From Sandaracinus amylolyticus (GTDB lineage Bacteria; Myxococcota_A; Polyangia; Polyangiales; Sandaracinaceae), in NCBI RefSeq assembly GCF_021631985.1, contig NZ_CP070225.1:5580001-5644000 (forward strand): a stretch of 64,000 bases of DNA, written 5' to 3'. The first letter of the stretch is position 1, and each line of letters begins with the position of its first letter. The notes below the pieces were generated by a model. It saw nothing but the letters and a program-made list of their open reading frames with translations. It was not told the DNA's origin and did no database searches. This document shows, in pieces, positions 10,137 through 18,022 of this stretch. A program made the position numbers and the translations under genes.

Positions 10137-11099
10137 ATGGAGAGCCTCGCGAACCTCGAGTCGTTCGTGCGCAGCGCGGAGACCGGCAGCTTCTCGGGCG
10201 CGGCGCGACGCCTCGGGCTCACGCCCGCCGCGATCAGCCGGAACGTCGCGACGCTCGAGCGTCACCTCGGGGTGCGCCTCTTCCAGCGCAGCACGCGCAA
10301 GGTGACGCTCACCGAGGCGGGCGAGCGCTTCCTCGCGTCGATCGGTGAGCCTCTCGAGCGCCTGCAGTCCGCGATCGCCGACACCTCGAGCGATCGCGAC
10401 GCGCCCTCGGGTGTGGTGAAGGTGAGCGTGAGCCCGACGCTCGGCGTGGAGCACGTGCTGCCGCTGCTGCCGCGCTTCCGCGCGCTGCACCCGGCGATCC
10501 GCATGGACTGGCAGCTGAGCAATCGACCGGTGGACCTCGTCGCGGAGGGGTTCGACGCCGCGATCGGCGGTGGCTTCGAGCTCGCAGCGGGTGTCGTCGC
10601 ACGCACGCTCGCGCCCGCGCACCTGATCGCGGTCGCCTCGCCGGCGTACGTCGCGAAGCACGAGATGCCGGACGATCCCGAAGGGCTCGCTGCGCTCGAA
10701 GGGATCGCGATGCGATCGTCGCGGACCGGCCGATTGCGCACGTGGACGATGCGCGACGAGCGAGGGCGCGAGGCGGTCGCGCGGATCGATCCGTCGCTCG
10801 TGCTCGACGATGCCGGCGCGATGTGCCGGGTGGCAGCGCTCGGCCTCGGCGTCGCGCTCGTCGCGGTGCCCGACGCGCTCCCCTACCTCGAGCGCGGCGC
10901 GCTGGTGCGCGTGCTGCCGCGCTGGTGGGCGGACGCGGGCAACATCTCGATCTACTACGCGAGCCGGACGCTCCTGCCTGCGAAGACGCGCGCATTCGTC
11001 GCGTTCGTGCGCGAGGCGTTCGCGCGCGAGCGGCTCGCGGAGCGCTTCTCGCAGAGCGCGTCGCGGCCGCGGCCCAAGAGGAAGAAGCTCAGAACGTGA
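10137..11099 (+). CDS. LysR-family transcriptional regulator
   Basis: A 320-residue LysR regulator: N-terminal helix-turn-helix (LESFVRSAETGSFSGAARRL, LTPAAISRNVATLE) and a C-terminal effector-binding domain of the CrgA/DhcR-like group (VVKVSVSPTLGVEHVLPLL). The ATG at 10137 is preferred to an in-frame TTG at 10128. It is divergent from the SDR/F420-reductase-like operon across a perfect dyad, its probable target. The tail is basic (RPRPKRKK). Confidence 0.9.
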   Translation: MESLANLESFVRSAETGSFSGAARRLGLTPAAISRNVATLERHLGVRLFQRSTRKVTLTEAGERFLASIGEPLERLQSAIADTSSDRDAPSGVVKVSVSPTLGVEHVLPLLPRFRALHPAIRMDWQLSNRPVDLVAEGFDAAIGGGFELAAGVVARTLAPAHLIAVASPAYVAKHEMPDDPEGLAALEGIAMRSSRTGRLRTWTMRDERGREAVARIDPSLVLDDAGAMCRVAALGLGVALVAVPDALPYLERGALVRVLPRWWADAGNISIYYASRTLLPAKTRAFVAFVREAFARERLAERFSQSASRPRPKRKKLRT

Positions 11100-11835
11100 T
11101 GCGCAGCGAGCCCGGTCCGATGCGCAGCGCCGTCCCGCTCGGGAGCCGGAGATCAACGAAGTAGAGCGTCCACGCGACCGCGGTGCTCACGCCCGCGATG
11201 ATCGCGGTGACGATCAGCGCGTTGGTCGCGTCGACGAGCTCGGGCGCGCTCGACGCGTCGATCTGCGCGTCGGTGCATCCGAGGTCACCGCAGCGCGCGT
11301 CGAGATCGTCGTACGCGTCGTCCGCTGCCGACCACGTGATCGGCGCGGCGATCGCTGCCGCGATCCCGACGCCCGCGGAGATCCACGCCCAGATCTCGTA
11401 GCCCTCCTGGGGTCGCGGCGCAGGCAGCGGCGGCAGCGCTGCGATCTCGGGCGTCGGCTCGGGCTCGCGCGCCGCGACCTGGGTCCGGAGGATCGCGATG
11501 CGCGCCTCGACGTCCTCGCGGTTCTCCGCGTCGGGCTCGGCCTCGAGGAATCGCTCGAACGCCTCGAGGGCCTCGGCATCGCGCCGCAGGCGATCGAGCA
11601 CGATGCCGATGTTGTAGAGGATCAGCGAGCGCCGGCTGAGCTCGTACGATCTCCGGAAGTCGGCGAGCGCCTCTTCGTAGCGGCCCGACTCGAACGCGAG
11701 GCGGCCCGACTCGAAGCGCGCCTGTGCCTCGAGATCGCGGCGATCGCGCGGCGGCTCCGGCTGCGCGCACGCGGTCGACACCGCGAGCACGAGGGCGATC
11801 GACGCGAGCACGAACGCGACGCAGCAATCACGCAT
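11089..11835 (-). CDS. TPR-containing exported protein
   Basis: A 248-residue protein with an N-terminal signal (about 1-24, ending TACAQ; possibly a lipoprotein), then about two tetratricopeptide repeats (ARFESGRLAFESGRYEEALA and the following LYNIGIVLDRLRRDAEALEA), and two hydrophobic segments near residues 150-170 and 205-230. TPRs usually serve as protein-binding scaffolds. Such TPR plus C-terminal membrane proteins are common and uncharacterised in myxobacteria. It lies 8 bases after the Cys-rich lipoprotein gene, in one transcript with it and probably the antiporter. Confidence 0.7.
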   Translation of the reverse strand: MRDCCVAFVLASIALVLAVSTACAQPEPPRDRRDLEAQARFESGRLAFESGRYEEALADFRRSYELSRRSLILYNIGIVLDRLRRDAEALEAFERFLEAEPDAENREDVEARIAILRTQVAAREPEPTPEIAALPPLPAPRPQEGYEIWAWISAGVGIAAAIAAPITWSAADDAYDDLDARCGDLGCTDAQIDASSAPELVDATNALIVTAIIAGVSTAVAWTLYFVDLRLPSGTALRIGPGSLRITF

Positions 11836-11843
11836 CGGCTTCC

Positions 11844-12515
11844 TCAGTACGTGCAGTGGCCCGTCGCGACGACGCAGGTCTGTCCCGTCGCGCACTGTGC
11901 GTTCGTCATGCAGCTGCAGCGACCGCCGAGGCACTGCTGACCCAGCGGGCACCCCGCGTTCGTGACGCACACGCAGCGCGAGGGCGTCTCGGCGGAGCAC
12001 GACTCCTCTTCGCACGAGAGGCCGCAGCCCGCGCAGTTCCCGCTGTCGCGCAGCATCGAGCAGCGACCGAAACAACAGCGTCCGCCCGCGCAGATCGTCG
12101 CGTCGGGCATCGTGCGGATCGCACGGCACTCGCCGGTGTCCTCTTCGCACGTCGCGACGGTGCATCCGTCGGTCGGGCACTCGACCGGCGTGCCGCGACA
12201 GAGACCGGTGCTGCACACGTCGTTGGAGGTGCAACGAAATCCATCGTCGCAGGGTCGACCGGCGCAGCGCGGATCGGCGCAGTCGGGCGTCGCGCCGGGG
12301 CAGAGCGAGGCCGCGTCCTCCTCGGCCTCGCTCGCGTCGACATCGCCCGCGTCGACGCTCGAATCGATGTCCGTCGCGGCGTCGCGTGTGCTCGCGTCCA
12401 TCGCGTCGCCGCCCCCGTCGCGTCGACCGCGCCGGAGCGCGTCGAAGTCGAGGCTGCACGCCTGGCACGCGACGAGGAGGCAGAAGACGCCGAGCCCGCC
12501 CGAGATCCGACTCAC
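11844..12515 (-). CDS. Cys-rich lipoprotein with D/A-rich linker
   Basis: A 223-residue protein from a GTG start at 12515, chosen because it places a lipobox (LLVACQAC) after a short hydrophobic leader. An Asp/Ala-rich linker (residues about 30-75) is followed by about 20 cysteines in short CxxxxxxC patterns, such as GFRCTSNDVC, CAGGRCCFGRC and GLSCEEESC, typical of myxobacterial disulfide-rich surface proteins. The architecture matches the larger proteins at 16178, 18023 and 21202. Function unknown; probably on the cell surface. Confidence 0.7.
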   Translation of the reverse strand: MSRISGGLGVFCLLVACQACSLDFDALRRGRRDGGGDAMDASTRDAATDIDSSVDAGDVDASEAEEDAASLCPGATPDCADPRCAGRPCDDGFRCTSNDVCSTGLCRGTPVECPTDGCTVATCEEDTGECRAIRTMPDATICAGGRCCFGRCSMLRDSGNCAGCGLSCEEESCSAETPSRCVCVTNAGCPLGQQCLGGRCSCMTNAQCATGQTCVVATGHCTY

Positions 12516-12562
12516 CGAGGCACTGTCGCCGGGGGCAGCGCTCGCGCGCAAGTCCGCGACGT

Positions 12563-14002
12563 TCAGGGCGCGCGTTCTCCCGGTGCGCCGGCGAGCGCGC
12601 GCTCGGGGGCAGGAGCGAGCCGGTTGATCAGCTCGAGGACCGGCGTCGTCGCGAACGTCGTCACGAGCGCCATCAGCACCAGCATCGCGAAGAGCGTCGG
12701 CGAGAGCACGCCCATGTCGAGGCCGACGTTGAGCACGATCAGCTCCATCAGCCCGCGGGTGTTCATGAGGATCCCGAGCGCGCTCGCGTCGCGCCATCCG
12801 AGCCCCGCGAAGCGCGCCGCGACCAACGAGCCGCCGAACTTGCCCATCGTCGCGACGAGGACGATCACGCCGCAGATCAGCCAGTCGGTCGCCCCCGAGA
12901 CCAGCCCGATCTGGGTGCGCATCCCGGTGAACGCGAAGAAGATCGGCACGAGCAGGACCACGACCACGTCCTCGAGGCGCGCGCGGATCTGCTCGGCGAG
13001 CCGCCCGTCGTGCGGGATGACGACGCCGAAGAGGAACGCACCGAAGAGCGCGTGGATGCCGATCGTTTCGGTCGCGGCCGCCGAGAGCAGCAGCATGCCG
13101 AACACGATCGCGAGCGTCGTGATCGACACCGGCTCCTTCGAGCGCTCCTCGCGCTCCGCGAGCCAGCGTGCGAAGGGGCGCACCGCGAGCAGCACGAACG
13201 CGACGTACGCGACGACGAGGCCGATCGTGAGCCACGCCCCATCGAGCTGCGCCGTCGCGACGCCCGACACGAACGCGAGCAGGCACCATGCGCTCGCGTC
13301 GTCCACCGCGGCGCACGCGAGCGCGGTCACACCGAGCGCGCTGCTCTGCATGCGTCGATCGGTGAGGATGCGCGCGAGCACCGGGAACGCGGTGACCGAC
13401 ATCGACACCCCGAGGAAGAGCGCGAACACCGTGAAGTCGATGCCGGCGTGCGAGTAGATCGGATAGATCGCGAGCGCGAGCGTCGAGCCGAGGAGGAAGG
13501 GCGCGATGATGCTCGCGTGAGAGATCGCGAGCGTCGCGTGCGACGAGCCGCGGAGCAGCTTCGGATCGAGCTCCAGGCCCACGAGGAACATGAAGAGCAC
13601 GACGCCGATCTTCGCGACGACGCCGAGCGAGGGCGCGACGCTCGCGGGCAAGAGGAACGACTGCATCTCCGGGGAGATCGCGCCGAGCACCGAGGGACCG
13701 AGCATCAGGCCCGCGACGATCTCGCCCATCACCGCGGGCTGCTTGAGCCAGCGCTGGAACGCGGCCCCAGTGAGGCGCGCGACGATCACCACCACCGCGA
13801 TCGCGAGCAGCACGTGCGCGAGATCCGAGCCGTGGCCTGAGCCCGTGGTGTGCAGCGCCGCGCCCTCGTGCGCCGGCGGTGCGACGAGCGACGCGCCTTG
13901 TGCGCGGATGACGAAGAAGAGCCCGATCGTGATCGCGATCATCACGACGTAGCCGATCAACGTGCGGCCCGTGTTCGTCGTCCCGAGCAGCGTCCTGCTC
14001 AT
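12563..14002 (-). CDS. Cation:proton antiporter, CPA2 family
   Basis: A 479-residue inner-membrane antiporter with 12-13 hydrophobic segments, exchanging H+ for Na+ or K+. Family marks are QPAVMGEIVAGLMLGPSVLG near the N-terminus, LFLGVSMSVTAFPVLARIL, and the ion-binding AAVDDASAW aspartates. No RCK/TrkA domain follows, so it is the short (NapA/GerN-like) form. The ATG at 14002 is favoured by a GAGGAG ribosome site; an upstream ATG at 14035 would add 11 residues. It is first of three genes in the same direction. Confidence 0.9.
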   Translation of the reverse strand: MSRTLLGTTNTGRTLIGYVVMIAITIGLFFVIRAQGASLVAPPAHEGAALHTTGSGHGSDLAHVLLAIAVVVIVARLTGAAFQRWLKQPAVMGEIVAGLMLGPSVLGAISPEMQSFLLPASVAPSLGVVAKIGVVLFMFLVGLELDPKLLRGSSHATLAISHASIIAPFLLGSTLALAIYPIYSHAGIDFTVFALFLGVSMSVTAFPVLARILTDRRMQSSALGVTALACAAVDDASAWCLLAFVSGVATAQLDGAWLTIGLVVAYVAFVLLAVRPFARWLAEREERSKEPVSITTLAIVFGMLLLSAAATETIGIHALFGAFLFGVVIPHDGRLAEQIRARLEDVVVVLLVPIFFAFTGMRTQIGLVSGATDWLICGVIVLVATMGKFGGSLVAARFAGLGWRDASALGILMNTRGLMELIVLNVGLDMGVLSPTLFAMLVLMALVTTFATTPVLELINRLAPAPERALAGAPGERAP

Positions 14003-14149
14003 CGATCGGCTCCTCACCATCCAGCGCGCGCCCATCGCGCTCTGCCGATGCGTGCCGGCACCGGAGCGAGCAGCCTAGCGCGCCGCGCACGGAAAATCTG
14101 GGCTAGTTCGCGCACTGCCGATGAACGATGCCGGCGCGACCATCGAGGT

Positions 14150-14821
14150 TCAACGATGTTGGAGGGGCGCGCCGATCAGCAGACGGTTCTTCGGAGTGAC
14201 CGTTGCGGGGATCGACTGCGTGCGTACGTCGTAGCCGTTCGCACGCAGTCGTGCCGCGCGCGTCACGTCGATCGCGAGCGCGGGATCGAGCCATCCCTCG
14301 AGCCCACCGCGATCGCTGCGATCGACGTCGTGACAGCACGGCAGCACCGCGACGCGCGCACGCGCTGCGATCGCGCGCTCGAGCACGACGTCGGTCAGCG
14401 CGCCGCACGCGTGCGCCGCGACCACGACGTCGTCCTCGTCGAGCGCGACGTCGCCGACGACGCGCTCCTCGAGCGTCACGCGACCCTCGAGACGCGGCCA
14501 CGCGCGCACGATCGCCGCCGCGACGAACGACGCGCTCGGCGGCAGGCGCCGATCGATCGCGAGCGCGCGCGGCGACGAGTCGTCGAGGAGCATCATCAGC
14601 TGCGCGACGAGGCCGTGCCCACACGCGAGATCGACGACGCGCCCTCCGCGGAAGCGACGGCGCACCCGACGCGCGACCTCCCACGACTCGTAGAGCTCCT
14701 TGCGAGGCAGACACTCCGCTTCGCAGAGCACGCGCGCGACGCGATCGAAGAGCGTCTCGCCCGCGAAGAGATGGAGGTCGTGCCGCGTGAGGAAGGAACG
14801 GCGCGAGACGTCGAACGCCAT
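14150..14821 (-). CDS. Class I SAM-dependent methyltransferase
   Basis: A 223-residue protein with motif I VVDLACGHGLVAQLM, an acidic residue after strand 2 (ALAIDRRLP), and motif IV-like VVAAHACGALTD, which together give the class I Rossmann methyltransferase fold. CHACGALTD resembles RNA/tRNA methyltransferases of the DUF2431/METTL25-like group, but the substrate cannot be fixed. The start is supported by AGAGGAG just upstream. It is divergent from the DUF1993 gene with 81 bases between starts. Confidence 0.75.
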   Translation of the reverse strand: MAFDVSRRSFLTRHDLHLFAGETLFDRVARVLCEAECLPRKELYESWEVARRVRRRFRGGRVVDLACGHGLVAQLMMLLDDSSPRALAIDRRLPPSASFVAAAIVRAWPRLEGRVTLEERVVGDVALDEDDVVVAAHACGALTDVVLERAIAARARVAVLPCCHDVDRSDRGGLEGWLDPALAIDVTRAARLRANGYDVRTQSIPATVTPKNRLLIGAPLQHR

Positions 14822-14902
14822 GCTCTCCTCTACCGCGCGAGGGTCCTTGACGCTGCCGTCTCGCGGCAACAGGCCCCGCCGCTCGAACCCCGGAGGAACC
14901 GC

Positions 14903-15415
14903 ATGTCGCTGCATTCCCAGATCGTCCCGCCGATCACGAAGCTGCTCACGAACGTCGAGACGTGGATCGACCTCGCGCACGAGCACGCGAGCAAGAAGTC
15001 GTTCGACCCCGCGGTGCTGCTCGTCGCGCGCCTCGCGCCCGATCAGTTCCCGCTGATCAAGCAGCTCCAGGCGACGTGCGATCACGGGAAGTTCGCGGCG
15101 GCGCGCGTCGCGGGCAAGGAGCCGCCGAAGCACCCCGACACCGAGCAGACGTGGGACGAGATCCGCGCGCGCATCCGCGTCGTGCGCGAGTACGTCGCGG
15201 GCTTCACGCCGGCCGACTTCGAGGGCGCGGAGCAGCGCGTGGTGCCCCTCTCGTTCATGCCGGGCAAGGCGCTGAGCGCGCCGGATTACCTGCATGCCTC
15301 GGCGCTGCCGAACTTCTATTTCCACGCGACGACGGCGTACGCGATCCTGCGCCACAACGGCGTCGAGCTCGGGAAGCGGCACTTCATCGGCTCGCTCCCG
15401 CTTCGCGATCTCTGA
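14903..15415 (+). CDS. DUF1993 family protein
   Basis: A 170-residue cytosolic protein matching DUF1993: MSLHSQIVPPITKLLTN at the start, then PDQFPLIKQLQ, and the C-terminal ASALPNFYFHATTAYAILR helix. The family has a DinB-like four-helix arrangement and no known activity. A GGAGG site precedes the ATG. It is divergent from the methyltransferase. Confidence 0.85.
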   Translation: MSLHSQIVPPITKLLTNVETWIDLAHEHASKKSFDPAVLLVARLAPDQFPLIKQLQATCDHGKFAAARVAGKEPPKHPDTEQTWDEIRARIRVVREYVAGFTPADFEGAEQRVVPLSFMPGKALSAPDYLHASALPNFYFHATTAYAILRHNGVELGKRHFIGSLPLRDL

Positions 15416-15482
15416 TCCGATTCACGGCGAGCGCGGCTCGGGATATCGTGACCAGCGAGACTCTTTTCTCTCGCGGAGCGCG

Positions 15483-16115
15483 ATGCCGAACTGGAAGGTC
15501 CCGAGCCGTGCGATGCCGCGCCCCGCGGGGCAGAGCCCGTTCCGCGTGAAGGGCCACGGCCTGCGCGCGCGCCTCGACGTCTACGATCGTGTGGTGCCGG
15601 GCGGGCGGCGCGCGGTGCTCGACGCGATCGACGACGCCGACGTGCGCGCGTACCTCTCCGGGCCGATCCTCGCGGCGAGCTGGTACGACTTGTTCGCGCA
15701 CGCGTACCTCGACATCGTCGCGGCCGAGCTGCGCAAGATGCCGGCGTCGGAGTCGGTCTCGAGCGCGAGCGCGCTGCAGGCGCAGGCGGACGCGAAGGGC
15801 ATCTACGCGATGCTGCTGCGCCTCGTGTCGCCGCACGTGCTGGTCTCGAAGCTCGGCGCGATCTCGTCGCAGTACTTCGATCACGGCGCGGTGGAGGTCG
15901 AGCGCCTCGACGCGACCCACGCGCGCATGACGCGCGTCGGGATCGCGAACCAGCTCTACTGGTGGTGGGGCGCGATCCTCGAGGGCTACGTGCACGCGCT
16001 CTTCGGGCTCGCAGGCGCGCGCGACGTGCAGATCCACTGCGGCGTGCTGCGCAGCGACGCGCTCGACGATCCGCTGGGGATCGGTCGATTCGCGGTCGAC
16101 GTGCGCTGGGCGTGA
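15483..16115 (+). CDS. TIGR02265-like (DUF2378) protein
   Basis: A 210-residue protein resembling the Myxococcus paralogous family TIGR02265: FRVKGHGLRARLDV near the start, ILAASWYDLFAHAYLD in the middle, and the helix YWWWGAILEGYVHALFGLAG near the end. Family members are lineage-specific and resemble ligand-binding V4R/heme-NO-type folds; activity is unknown. It is soluble with no signal. The start ATG at 15483 excludes a long non-homologous extension. It supports the myxobacterial origin. Confidence 0.6.
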   Translation: MPNWKVPSRAMPRPAGQSPFRVKGHGLRARLDVYDRVVPGGRRAVLDAIDDADVRAYLSGPILAASWYDLFAHAYLDIVAAELRKMPASESVSSASALQAQADAKGIYAMLLRLVSPHVLVSKLGAISSQYFDHGAVEVERLDATHARMTRVGIANQLYWWWGAILEGYVHALFGLAGARDVQIHCGVLRSDALDDPLGIGRFAVDVRWA

Positions 16116-16177
16116 TCGCTCCTACGCTGCGCAACGCAGCGAGGGTCGACGCGATGGGGCGCGTCGGAGGGAGCGAC

Positions 16178-17917
16178 ATGAGAGTGAGAGCTTGGTGGGT
16201 GCCGGGGCTCGCGTGCGCGCTCGGCGCGTGTCTGCCCGACGTCGAGTGCGGTGCGCTCGAGTTCAATCACGAGACTCGATTGTGCCAGTGCCCAATGGGC
16301 GCGCCGTACGACGCGGACGCCGGCGGTTGTGTGCTGCCGGACGGCGGCGTGATCCCGGTCGACGGTGGGATGGGCGAGACCGACGCGGGATCGCCGCCGC
16401 AGACGATCGACGCCTGCGTCGCGCGGCCCGAGCGATGCAACGGCATCGACGACGACTGTGACGGCGAGAGCGACGAATCGGCCGCGAGCGCGGCGTGCGA
16501 GACGGTGAGCGGCTCGACGCGACGCGCTTGCAGCGCGGGCGAGTGCGTGGTCATCGAGTGCGCGAGCGGCACCGACGACTGCGACGACGAGTACGAGAAC
16601 GGATGCGAGTCCGTGCTCGCATCGGACGACGCGCACTGCGGGAGCTGCGGAGCCGCGTGCGCGCCCGGCGAGTCGTGCGAGGACAGCGACTGCGTCGAGC
16701 TCCCGGTGATCGAGTGGATGACGCCGCTCGCCGCGGGCGCGAGGAGCTCGCTCGTCGTCGGTCTCCACGATGCGGGCGACAGCACCTTCTGCGTCGCGGG
16801 CGCGTTCACCGGCAGCTTCCCTCATGGCTTCGGGTTCCGAAGCGCCTGGGGCGATCAGGACCTCTTCGTCGCGCGCGTGAGCCACGCGGGCGCCCTCGAG
16901 TGGCTGACGACGCTCGGGAGCGAAGGTCGCGATGAGTCGTACGGGGTCGTCGCCGGCCCCGAAGGCACGTGCATCATCATCGGACGCGTCACGGGAGCGC
17001 GAGCGTACGTGGGTGGCGCGCTGTTCGACGTGCCAGGGGCCGACTCATACTTCCTCGCGAGGATCGGGCGCGAGGGAGATCCGGCGATCGAGTGGACCGG
17101 CACCCTCTACGTGCGGGGCCCGCTGCGTATCGCCGGCTCGAACCTCCGCACGTTCGGCGACGCGAGCGCCGCAACGAGCGTGCACGGGACATCGGTGGCC
17201 GCCGGGTCTGCGCTCCTGACGTTCGATGCATCGACCTTGCGATTGCGTCGCGCGAGCTCGACGGCCTCCATCGGCGCGATCACCGACAGCGCGGCGTTCA
17301 CGGTCGAGCGGTTCACCAGCGAGACGCGACGAGCAGGGCAGACGTTCGCCCCCGGCGGCGGGGCGGACCTCCTGGTCACGCGCTGGACGCTCGACGGTGT
17401 CGATGAACAGGCGTGGCAGGTGGGACGCGGTGCCGACGACGCGCCGACGATCATCGCCGTCGACGACGGCGGGACGATCCGCGTCGGGGCCACCTCACAG
17501 CGCGAGACCACGAGCGCGCGCGACGCGGTCGTGTGGGTGCTGGCGCCTGGCTCGACGACGGCGCGGATGGACGTCGTCTCGGCGTCCCCGACCTATGCCC
17601 TCGTCGCATCGATCTTCGCGCGGGGCGGCCGCGTCTGGGTCGGTGGAGTGTTCACCGGATCTCTGCCGATCGGGGAACGGATCCTCTCGTCGCTGGGCGA
17701 GACCGACACGTTCCTCAGCCAGTGGAACGAAGAGGGCCAGGTCCTCTGGGCGCGCGCGATCGGGACCGCGGGCCCCGATTGGGCCGGATGGTCGCCGACG
17801 AACGAAGGGCTCGTGTTCGCGGGTGCGTTCGGAGGCGAGCTCACCGCTGCCGGTCGGACGGTGACACCCGGCGCAGACGGGATCGCTGCCTTCGTCCTCG
17901 GCGCGACCGTCGACTGA
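16178..17917 (+). CDS. MopE-motif lipoprotein with beta-propeller-like repeats
   Basis: A 579-residue predicted surface lipoprotein (leader ending ACALGAC). A Cys-rich N-terminal third carries the MopE-type metal-binding motif CNGIDDDCDGESDE and further Cys pairs (CGSCGAACAPGESC). The remaining 400 residues are beta-rich with repeating pieces such as FCVAGAFTGSF, VWVGGVFTGSL and LVFAGAFGGEL, each followed by a D-x-F/L-x-x-x-W/R block, in the style of bacterial SBBP/propeller-like repeats. Calcium or metal binding is likely; a ligand is unknown. GGAGG at 16167 supports the ATG at 16178. Confidence 0.7.
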   Translation: MRVRAWWVPGLACALGACLPDVECGALEFNHETRLCQCPMGAPYDADAGGCVLPDGGVIPVDGGMGETDAGSPPQTIDACVARPERCNGIDDDCDGESDESAASAACETVSGSTRRACSAGECVVIECASGTDDCDDEYENGCESVLASDDAHCGSCGAACAPGESCEDSDCVELPVIEWMTPLAAGARSSLVVGLHDAGDSTFCVAGAFTGSFPHGFGFRSAWGDQDLFVARVSHAGALEWLTTLGSEGRDESYGVVAGPEGTCIIIGRVTGARAYVGGALFDVPGADSYFLARIGREGDPAIEWTGTLYVRGPLRIAGSNLRTFGDASAATSVHGTSVAAGSALLTFDASTLRLRRASSTASIGAITDSAAFTVERFTSETRRAGQTFAPGGGADLLVTRWTLDGVDEQAWQVGRGADDAPTIIAVDDGGTIRVGATSQRETTSARDAVVWVLAPGSTTARMDVVSASPTYALVASIFARGGRVWVGGVFTGSLPIGERILSSLGETDTFLSQWNEEGQVLWARAIGTAGPDWAGWSPTNEGLVFAGAFGGELTAAGRTVTPGADGIAAFVLGATVD

Positions 17918-17930
17918 ACCGAAACGACGA

Positions 17931-17974
17931 GAGCGGAGCGCAGGGGCCTCACGGCTCGCCCCTGCGCTCCGCTC
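17931..17974. terminator. Bidirectional terminator hairpin
   Basis: Perfect 16-bp inverted repeat (17931-17946 with 17959-17974) with a 12-base loop, 14 bases after the stop at 17917 and 49 bases from the stop of the convergent gene at 18023. It is symmetrical and placed to end both transcripts. There is no long T tract on either side. Confidence 0.75.
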
Positions 17975-18022
17975 GCGCTTCATACGGTCAAGCGAAGTAA
18001 GACGTCTGGAGGAAGAAGGAGC